This document shows, piece by piece, positions 13,427 through 18,515 of a stretch of DNA of 18,515 bases (positions within the stretch are counted from its first letter, which is position 1; every line of letters begins with the position of its first letter). Source of the stretch: CALAED01 sp937891035 (GTDB lineage: Bacteria > Actinomycetota > Actinomycetes > Streptosporangiales > Streptosporangiaceae); assembly GCA_035642125.1 (NCBI GenBank), contig DASQSZ010000420.1, positions 1-18,515 of the forward strand, read 5' to 3'. The notes below the pieces were generated by a model. That model was given only the letters and a program-made list of their open reading frames with translations. It had not been told where the DNA came from and ran no database searches. A program made the position numbers and the translations under genes.

Positions 13427-14200
13427 GTGCCCATACTGGTGGGAACGTCCGGGTGGCAGTACGCCGACTGGCGCGGCGTGCTCTATCCGGCCGACGTCCC
13501 GCAGCGGCGCTGGCTGGAGCGGTACGGAGAGTGCTTCGACACCGTCGAGAACAACAACGCCTTCTACCGCCTGCCCAAGCGGGAGACGTTCGAAGGCTGG
13601 CGGGACCGCAGCCCGCCGGGGTTTGTGATGGCCGTCAAGGCGAGCCGGTTCCTGACCCACATGAAGCGGCTGAAGGACCCCGAGGAGCCGGTCGCACGTC
13701 TGCTGGGAACGGCCACGGGGCTCGGCGGCAAGCTGGGGCCGATCCTGCTGCAGTTGCCGCCGAACCTGCCCGCCGACCCCGGCCGGCTCGCCGCCTGCCT
13801 GCGCCGCTTCCCGGCGGACGTCCGGGTCGCGGTCGAACCACGGCACGCCTCATGGTGGACGGACGAGATCCGCGACATCCTCGTGCGCCACGGCGCGGCG
13901 CTGTGCTGGGCGGATCGGCTGGGCCGGCCGCTGACACCGCTGTGGCGCACCGCCGACTGGGGGTACGTACGGTTCCACGAGGGAGCGGCGCGGCCCTGGC
14001 CGACGTACGGGGATCAGGCGTTGACCACCTGGATCCGGCGCATCGCGGACACCTGGGCCGATGGGGACGCCGTTTACGCCTACTTCAACAACGACCCAGG
14101 CGGCGCCGCCGTACGGAACGCCGTCCGGTTCGCCGGCCTCGCCCGCGCAGCGGGACGGCGTCTCAGCCGTACGCCAGGAGCGGACCTGAGCGGCCGCTGA
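13427..14200 (+). CDS. DUF72 (YecE-like) TIM-barrel protein
   Basis: 257-aa DUF72 protein, a widespread cytoplasmic family with a TIM-barrel-like fold and no settled biochemical role. Markers are the N-terminal ILVGTSGWQYADWRGVLYP, the signature ENNNAFYRLP from residue 41, FVMAVKASRFLTHMKRL, LGPILLQLPPNLP, VAVEPRHASWW, and the C-terminal VYAYFNNDPGGAAVRNA. Length is close to the family norm. GTG13427 was chosen because GGGGGAGGGA (13411-13420) precedes it by about 6 nt and the family motif begins immediately. The frame is open upstream to 13082, but that part overlaps the divergent XRE-PPOX gene and is not family-like. It stands alone between divergent promoters. It could share the regulatory region at 13253-13288, about 140 bp upstream, though this is weak. 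Confidence 0.92.
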   Translation: MPILVGTSGWQYADWRGVLYPADVPQRRWLERYGECFDTVENNNAFYRLPKRETFEGWRDRSPPGFVMAVKASRFLTHMKRLKDPEEPVARLLGTATGLGGKLGPILLQLPPNLPADPGRLAACLRRFPADVRVAVEPRHASWWTDEIRDILVRHGAALCWADRLGRPLTPLWRTADWGYVRFHEGAARPWPTYGDQALTTWIRRIADTWADGDAVYAYFNNDPGGAAVRNAVRFAGLARAAGRRLSRTPGADLSGR

Positions 14201-14466
14201 CGGCCCTTGACGACCAACGACGAGGCGGCGTCCTTCGAGAGGGAGAAGGGGCTGCGCCGGGTCGCCTGAGGCGCTTCCGGCCGTCGGGCCGCCGGACCGA
14301 GACCGAGTAAACGAAGAGCGCACGGTGCTTTGGCCGGGACGGGCATCCGGCCGCGACGCGGGTAACGATGTGCCTATGCGGCGGAGCGCGCCGCCGTGCC
14401 TCAGTCGGTCCCAGTCGGCCGTTGATCGGCCGGCCGGGGCTCGTCCGCCAAAGGCGCACGCGGCGA

Positions 14467-14480
14467 CGGACGTTCGGCCC
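14467..14480 (+). promoter_or_regulatory. DevR-box-like site before the Rv1733c-like gene
   Basis: CGGACGTTCGGCCC matches the GGGACTTTNGGCCC core at 12 of 14 positions, counting N. A weak partner (TGCGCCTTTGGCGG, minus strand, 14445-14458) has its centre 22 bp upstream. The distance to ATG14612 is long (131 nt), so a structured leader would be transcribed. Rv1733c itself is a DosR-regulon gene in M. tuberculosis, which adds support. Confidence 0.45.
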
Positions 14481-14486
14481 CTGCGA

Positions 14487-14559
14487 GGCGTGGCCCGTGC
14501 CAGCGTGCGCACCGGCGCACCGGCGCACCGGCGCACCGGCTCGCGGCACGGGCCGTGCC
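14487..14559. repeat. 15-bp inverted repeat with an 8-bp tandem repeat (x4) in its loop
   Basis: GGCCCGTGCC (14492-14501) and GGCACGGGCC (14545-14554) are perfect inverted copies. Five more pairs (two of them G-T) extend the stem to 14487 and 14559. The 43-nt loop contains CGCACCGG four times without interruption (14508-14539). The right arm is also a small hairpin on its own (GGCACG-GGC-CGTGCC, 14545-14559), so two folds compete. There is no T-tract after it. It would lie in the leader of the Rv1733c-like gene. Confidence 0.8.
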
Positions 14560-14611
14560 CGACGATGAGATGAAAGGCGGCCGCCAGGAAGCCGAGGGGA
14601 CAGGTGGCTCG

Positions 14612-15226
14612 ATGAACGCACGGCCGACCGGCATGCCGGGTCTGTGGCGGATCCGGATGCGATGCGCGCTCCGGCGTTTCGGGTGCCATCGAAACGCCCT
14701 GAGCCGGCCGCTCGACCAGGCCCAAACAATCATCGGTTTCGGGGGGTTCCTCCTTTTCCTGGTGCTCGGCCCGATGGTCGCGACCGGCGCCGGTGACCTC
14801 GCCTACGACGCGGGGGTCGAGGCGGAACGGCACCAAACCGCGACCCGGCATCAGGTGGACGCCATCGTGGCAGGGCGTGCGGCCCCGCGCGCCGAGGTCA
14901 ACGAACAGCTCATGAGGACCTCAGACCAGGTCAAATGGCGGGCGGCCGACGGCTCCTGGCGAACCGGCATCGCCGCAACCGGCAAGCGGGCGGGGGAGCA
15001 CGTCACGCTCTGGGTCGACGACACCGGAGCGGTCAGCAGGGCGCCACAGAGCCACGTCCAGACGCTCGGCACGGCCGGGTTCGCCGCCGCGGGTGGGCTG
15101 GTCGCGGTCGCCGCGCCGATCACGCTCGGGTACGCGCTGATCCGGCGCCGCTTCGATCGGCGCCGCCTCGCGGAGTGGGACGACGAATGGGCGCTGATCT
15201 CCGCCCACTGGAGCGGGCGCGGCTGA
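14612..15226 (+). CDS. Rv1733c-like two-span membrane protein
   Basis: 204 aa; M. tuberculosis Rv1733c, a DosR-regulon membrane protein of unknown function, has 210. The layout is the same: a basic N-terminus (LWRIRMRCALRRFGCHRNALSRPLD), a first membrane span about 39-60 (TIIGFGGFLLFLVLGPMVATGA), a ~90-residue domain outside the first span with VKWRAADGSWRTGIAATGKRAGEHVTLWVDDTGAVSRAP, a second span about 152-177, and a basic/acidic C-tail (RRRFDRRRLAEWDDEWALISAHW). The positive-inside rule puts both ends in the cytoplasm and the middle domain outside. ATG14612 is preferred (AGGTGG 4 nt upstream; N-terminus matches the family); GTG14555 and ATG14570 are in frame. A repeat-bearing hairpin and a DevR-like box lie upstream. 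Confidence 0.86.
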   Translation: MNARPTGMPGLWRIRMRCALRRFGCHRNALSRPLDQAQTIIGFGGFLLFLVLGPMVATGAGDLAYDAGVEAERHQTATRHQVDAIVAGRAAPRAEVNEQLMRTSDQVKWRAADGSWRTGIAATGKRAGEHVTLWVDDTGAVSRAPQSHVQTLGTAGFAAAGGLVAVAAPITLGYALIRRRFDRRRLAEWDDEWALISAHWSGRG

Positions 15227-15353
15227 TCCGGCGCGGACCGAAAGTCCGCACCCCACCGGACTCTGGTCGGTTCAGTCAATTGCCGAGCCCGGGGAGCGAT
15301 CGAATCGTCCGGCGGGATCCATTTGTGCATGCCGCGCCCGAGCCGGGAATAAT

Positions 15354-15373
15354 TCGCGCGAATCCGCGCGAAT
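15354..15373. repeat. Two 10-bp direct repeats between convergent genes
   Basis: TCGCGCGAAT and CCGCGCGAAT follow one another between the Rv1733c-like gene and the 65-aa membrane protein gene. The first is part of a TTCGCGCGAA palindrome. No T-tract is present, so it is not an obvious terminator. Confidence 0.5.
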
Positions 15374-15425
15374 ACGTGGTAGGGGGCGGTACCTTAACCG
15401 CGAAACGCGAAATTCCGGCCAGATG

Positions 15426-15623
15426 TCAGGCGGCCGGACGTCGTTCGGCCGGCTCGGCACGACTCCAATCGTGGGTCTCAACGCTGTCGTGCCGGGCGTC
15501 GGCGCCTGTTCGGCGGGCGGCGGCCGGGCGTCCTACGGTCGCCACGAGATACGTGAGCAATGTCGTCAGGAGCGCACCGATCGCGACCACCGTGGTGACG
15601 GCCATCCAGTTGACCTGGACCAT
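15426..15623 (-). CDS. Small single-span membrane protein, unknown
   Basis: 65 aa: a short N-terminus, one hydrophobic span at about residues 7-30 (MAVTTVVAIGALLTTLLTYLVATV), then a basic and polar tail (GRPAAARRTGADARHDSVETHDWSRAEPAERRPAA). The tail after the span is rich in Arg, so it is probably cytoplasmic (N-out). ATG15623 is supported by GGAG with an 8-nt spacer (AATGGAGAAAACGCG). The same frame remains open far upstream, but those residues show no family character. No homologous family is recognised. It is divergent from phosphoketolase and convergent with the Rv1733c-like gene, the second membrane protein here. Small one-span proteins of this kind often modulate membrane enzymes, but nothing here shows a partner. 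Confidence 0.7.
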   Translation of the reverse strand: MVQVNWMAVTTVVAIGALLTTLLTYLVATVGRPAAARRTGADARHDSVETHDWSRAEPAERRPAA

Positions 15624-16013
15624 CGCGTTTTCTCCATTTCTCGGCGGATATCGGTAGGGCCCCTCATCTCCATGGTTACTCGCCGATAGTGGATTTCCGT
15701 GGGCGCGTGGACCGAATTGATGTGACGTTCGCCTCACGGTTAAGTGGGCCCGCCGGGCACGAAAGGGTGTCGGCCGCGCCGCGCGGCGCGACCTTGGTGC
15801 CGACCCCGCGTGAAAGATCCTGCCGCCGCGGTGACCTACGTCTCCTGGTGGCCGGCGCCCCCGGCGGACCCTGAGGGCAGCGCGGAGCGTGCAGCCCACC
15901 CCGCGATGGGGCCCTCGGCGCGGCATCTGGTTTCGTTGTAGTGACGGCCATGCCGTGCTCCCAGGTGATCGGCCTGATGGGATCCACCAATCAATCGAGG
16001 GAAATTCGCAGAT
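15624..16013. other. Divergent region between the small membrane protein and phosphoketolase
   Basis: 390 bp without a supported gene. It contains the leaders of both flanking genes, the xfp ribosome binding site, and three weak DevR-box-like matches (15722-15735, 15788-15801, 15908-15921; 10 of 14 each). These are no better than expected by chance in GC-rich DNA. The first two have centres 66 bp apart (three times 22). No clear -35/-10 pair was found. Confidence 0.5.
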
Positions 16014-18431
16014 ATGACGCGAACAGCACAGGCCGAAGCAGCGACGCTGTCCGACCACGAACTAGCGCTCATCGACGCCTACTGGCGGGCCGCCAACTAT
16101 CTGTCGGTGGGCCAGATCTATCTTCTCGCCAACCCGTTGCTGCGCGAACCACTCCGGCCGGAGCATGTGAAACCCCGGCTGCTTGGGCACTGGGGCACCT
16201 CGCCCGGCCTGAACTTCTGCTACGTGCACCTCAACCGGGCGATCAAGGCCCGGGACCTGGACATGATCTACGTGATGGGGCCGGGGCACGGCGGCCCGTC
16301 GGCGGTGGCCAACGCCTGGCTGGAGGGCACCTACAGCGAGGTCTATCCGCAGGTCGGCCAGGATGCCGCCGGCATACGGCGGCTATTCAGGCAGTTTTCC
16401 TTTCCCGGCGGGGTGCCGTCGCACGTGGCCCCGGAAACGCCCGGATCCATCCACGAGGGCGGCGAGCTCGGCTACTCGCTCGCGCACGCCTTCGGCGCCG
16501 TCCTCGACAATCCCGGCTTGATCGTCGCCTGCATCGTGGGTGACGGCGAGGCCGAGACCGGGCCGCTTGCCACCAGCTGGCACTCAACCAAGTTTCTCGA
16601 CCCGGTCCAGGACGGCGCGGTGCTGCCGATCCTGCACCTCAACGGCTACAAGATCGCCAACCCGACCGTCCTGGCCAGGATCCCGGAGTCGGAGCTGGTT
16701 TCGCTGCTCGAGGGGTACGGCTACCGCCCGTACATCGTGAGCGGCGACGACCCGGCGACCATGCACCGGCTCATGGCCGAGACGCTGGACACCGCGCTTG
16801 ACGAGATCGCCCACATCCAGGCGGCGGCCCGGGTGGCCGCGAGCACGCCGGCGGCCGCCGGCGACGGCGTCGCGGTGGCCGGCGCGCCTGGGCGGCCGCG
16901 CTGGCCCATGATCGTGTTGCGCACTCCGAAGGGCTGGACGGGCCCCAAGGAGGTCGACGGCCTCCCGATCGAAGGGACGTGGCGATCCCACCAAGTGCCG
17001 CTGACCAAGGTGCGCCACGACCCCGTGCAGCTGTCCGCCCTGGAGGCCTGGCTACGGTCGTACCGCCCGGAGGAGCTCTTCGACGAAGACGGACGCCCGA
17101 TCCCCGAGCTGCGGGCGCTGCCACCGGCGGGGGAGCGCAGGATGAGCGCCAACCCGCACGCCAACGGCGGGCTGTTGCTGCGGCCGCTCGTCTTGCCCGA
17201 CTTCCGCGATCATGCCGTCCCCGTCGACCAGCCGGGCACCACGTCGAGCGAGGCCACCCGGGTGCTCGGCGGACTGCTGCGCGACGTGATCTCGGCCAAC
17301 CAGGACCGGTTCCGGATCATGGGACCGGACGAGACCGCGTCCAACCGGCTCAGCGACGTGTTCGAGGTGACCGACCGGGTCTGGAATGCCGAGCGGCTGC
17401 CCGGCGACGACCATCTCGCCCCGCGCGGCCGGGTGATGGAGGTCCTCAGCGAGCACCTGTGCCAGGGCTGGCTGGAGGGCTATCTGCTGACCGGGCGGCA
17501 CGGCCTGTTCAACAGCTACGAGGCGTTCATCCACATCGTCGACTCGATGTTCAACCAGCACGCCAAGTGGCTGAAGGTCACCCGGCAGCTGCCCTGGCGG
17601 CGGCCCATCGCCTCGCTGAACTACCTGCTCAGCTCCCATGTGTGGCGCCAGGACCACAACGGCTTCACCCACCAGGACCCCGGCTTCCTCGAGGTCGTGC
17701 TCAACAAGAAGCCGGAGATCATCCGGGTCTACCTGCCGCCGGACGCCAACACTCTGCTGTCGGTGGCCGATCACTGTCTGCGCTCGCGCGACTACATCAA
17801 CGTGATCGTGGCCGGCAAACAGCCCGCGCTCAACTGGCTGCCGATGGACGAGGCGATCCTGCACTGCACGCGCGGGATCGGCATCTTCGAATGGGCCAGC
17901 ACGGAGGGGGGCGCCGATCCCGATGTGGTGCTGGCCTGCGCCGGCGACACGCCGACGCTGGAGACGCTGGCCGCCGCGGACCTCCTCCGCCGGCACTTTC
18001 CCGACCTGCGGGTACGGGTCGTCAACGTGGTGGACCTGATGCGGTTGCAGCCCGACAGCGAGCATCCGCACGGGCTCACCGACAGCGAGTACGATGCGAT
18101 CTTCACCACGGACCGGCCCGTGATCTTCGCCTTCCACGGCTACCCGTACCTCATCCACCGGCTCGCCTACCGCCGCCGCGGCCACGCCAACCTGCACGTG
18201 CGCGGCTACCGGGAGGAGGGCACGACCACGACGCCGTTCGACATGGTCATGCTCAACGACCTCGACCGCTACCACCTCGTCATGGACGTCATCGACCGGG
18301 TGCCGGAGCTCGGCGGGCGGGTCGCGCACATCCGTCAGCGGATGATGGACACACGGCTGCGGCACCGCGCGTACACCCGCGAACACGGCGAGGACCCGCC
18401 GGAGGTGCGCGAGTGGGTGTGGCCGCACTGA
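16014..18431 (+). CDS. xfp: Xylulose-5-phosphate/fructose-6-phosphate phosphoketolase
   Basis: 805-aa thiamine-diphosphate enzyme that splits xylulose 5-phosphate (and often fructose 6-phosphate) with phosphate into acetyl phosphate plus glyceraldehyde 3-phosphate (or erythrose 4-phosphate). Full length for the family. Family blocks are ANYLSVGQIYLLANPLL near the N-terminus, GHWGTSPGLNFCYVHLNRAI, GPGHGGP at 89-95, EGGELGYSLAHAFGA, the ThDP/Mg motif GDGEAETG at 176-183, HLNGYKIANPTVLARI, RTPKGWTGPKEVDG, and in the C-terminal half ETASNRL, GLFNSYEAFIHIVDSMFNQHAKWL and QDHNGFTHQDPGFL. ATG16014 has GAGGGA about 11 nt upstream, a little far. The acetate kinase start follows 16 nt after its stop, giving an xfp-ackA operon that yields acetate and ATP. 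No terminator separates them. Confidence 0.97.
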   Translation: MTRTAQAEAATLSDHELALIDAYWRAANYLSVGQIYLLANPLLREPLRPEHVKPRLLGHWGTSPGLNFCYVHLNRAIKARDLDMIYVMGPGHGGPSAVANAWLEGTYSEVYPQVGQDAAGIRRLFRQFSFPGGVPSHVAPETPGSIHEGGELGYSLAHAFGAVLDNPGLIVACIVGDGEAETGPLATSWHSTKFLDPVQDGAVLPILHLNGYKIANPTVLARIPESELVSLLEGYGYRPYIVSGDDPATMHRLMAETLDTALDEIAHIQAAARVAASTPAAAGDGVAVAGAPGRPRWPMIVLRTPKGWTGPKEVDGLPIEGTWRSHQVPLTKVRHDPVQLSALEAWLRSYRPEELFDEDGRPIPELRALPPAGERRMSANPHANGGLLLRPLVLPDFRDHAVPVDQPGTTSSEATRVLGGLLRDVISANQDRFRIMGPDETASNRLSDVFEVTDRVWNAERLPGDDHLAPRGRVMEVLSEHLCQGWLEGYLLTGRHGLFNSYEAFIHIVDSMFNQHAKWLKVTRQLPWRRPIASLNYLLSSHVWRQDHNGFTHQDPGFLEVVLNKKPEIIRVYLPPDANTLLSVADHCLRSRDYINVIVAGKQPALNWLPMDEAILHCTRGIGIFEWASTEGGADPDVVLACAGDTPTLETLAAADLLRRHFPDLRVRVVNVVDLMRLQPDSEHPHGLTDSEYDAIFTTDRPVIFAFHGYPYLIHRLAYRRRGHANLHVRGYREEGTTTTPFDMVMLNDLDRYHLVMDVIDRVPELGGRVAHIRQRMMDTRLRHRAYTREHGEDPPEVREWVWPH

Positions 18432-18447
18432 TGCCGGCTCGCCGGGC

Positions 18448-18515
18448 ATGCCGATGCTGATCCTGACCGTCAACGCCGGGTCGAGCAGCCTCAAGCTGAG
18501 CCTGCTCGACCAGGG
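18448..18515 (+). CDS. ackA: Acetate kinase, N-terminal fragment cut by the window edge
   Basis: The 22 visible residues MPMLILTVNAGSSSLKLSLLDQ carry the acetate kinase N-terminal signature N-A-G-S-S-S-x-K (N9 to K16). The enzyme converts acetyl phosphate and ADP to acetate and ATP, and so uses the product of the upstream phosphoketolase. ATG18448 and ATG18454 are both in frame; the family usually begins directly before the hydrophobic strand, so either is possible. The gene runs off the right end of the window. The placement right after xfp makes the call firm despite the short fragment. Confidence 0.93.
   Translation, partial: MPMLILTVNAGSSSLKLSLLDQ

Larger units (their letters stand above)
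14201..14611. other. Intergenic region before the Rv1733c-like gene
   Basis: 411 bp with no convincing gene. It holds a DevR-box-like site (14467-14480), four tandem 8-bp repeats (14508-14539) inside the loop of a long inverted repeat (14487-14559), and the ribosome binding site of the next gene. A short open stretch at 14211-14270 (LTTNDEAASFEREKGLRRVA) has no start signal and may be chance. Confidence 0.55.

Noticed and set aside
15722..15921. Three DevR-like matches before xfp
   Set aside because: Each is 10 of 14; such scores are expected several times by chance in a few kb of GC-rich intergenic DNA.
17052..18494. 480-aa minus-strand frame under phosphoketolase
   Set aside because: Antisense shadow of a fully conserved gene; no family motifs and biased composition.
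1..18515. tRNA, rRNA, CRISPR arrays, intact insertion sequences or phage genes
   Set aside because: None seen: no spaced identical repeats, no cloverleaf-like sequence recognised by eye, and no transposase or integrase apart from the decayed tail at 6398-6640.

Overview
The window is high-GC actinobacterial DNA with strong G/C preference at third codon positions, GTG and ATG starts, and purine-rich ribosome binding sites. The gene content (mycobacterial-type DevS/DevR, an Rv1733c-like membrane protein, flavin split-barrel proteins, Hyp maturation, phosphoketolase) suggests a soil actinomycete of the Streptosporangiales type. That placement is inferred from content, not from a marker gene.

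Layout. Positions 23-1105 encode HypE, the last step of [NiFe]-hydrogenase cyanide-ligand synthesis. Next comes a hypoxia-sensing block: devS (1372-3105, +) facing a flavin split-barrel gene (3138-3635, -) and devR (3692-4348, -). DevS keeps the haem ligand His and distal Tyr of M. tuberculosis DevS, and DevR keeps the phospho-Asp and the DNA-contact residues. The middle section looks more accessory: a GT4 glycosyltransferase, a C-terminal remnant of an Rpn/transposase-like protein, a divergent TetR/AhpD-like pair sharing a double-operator promoter, a FOXRED2-like flavoprotein, and a YbdK-type carboxylate-amine ligase. The right part returns to a stress/dormancy theme: a small coiled-coil protein, a STAS protein, a 35-aa ORF, an XRE-flavin split-barrel fusion, a DUF72 protein, an Rv1733c-like membrane protein, a 65-aa membrane protein, then phosphoketolase and the start of acetate kinase.

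The most interesting signal is regulatory. Reading the intergenic DNA by eye I find DevR/DosR-box-like sites (GGGAC....G.CC type) in front of devR, both flavin split-barrel genes, the STAS gene, the coiled-coil gene and the Rv1733c-like gene. At three promoters they come as pairs whose centres are exactly 22 bp apart (4404-4439, 3672-3707, 13253-13288). The site before the STAS gene (11744-11757) is nearly perfect. This suggests a compact DevR regulon island: a haem sensor kinase would activate its own regulator, two flavoproteins (one fused to a DNA-binding domain), a STAS protein lacking the usual phospho-Ser, and small membrane or coiled-coil proteins. It sits beside fermentative ATP production (phosphoketolase plus acetate kinase) and hydrogenase maturation. 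The box assignments are sequence-based predictions. Regulation of xfp-ackA or hypE by DevR is not shown here.
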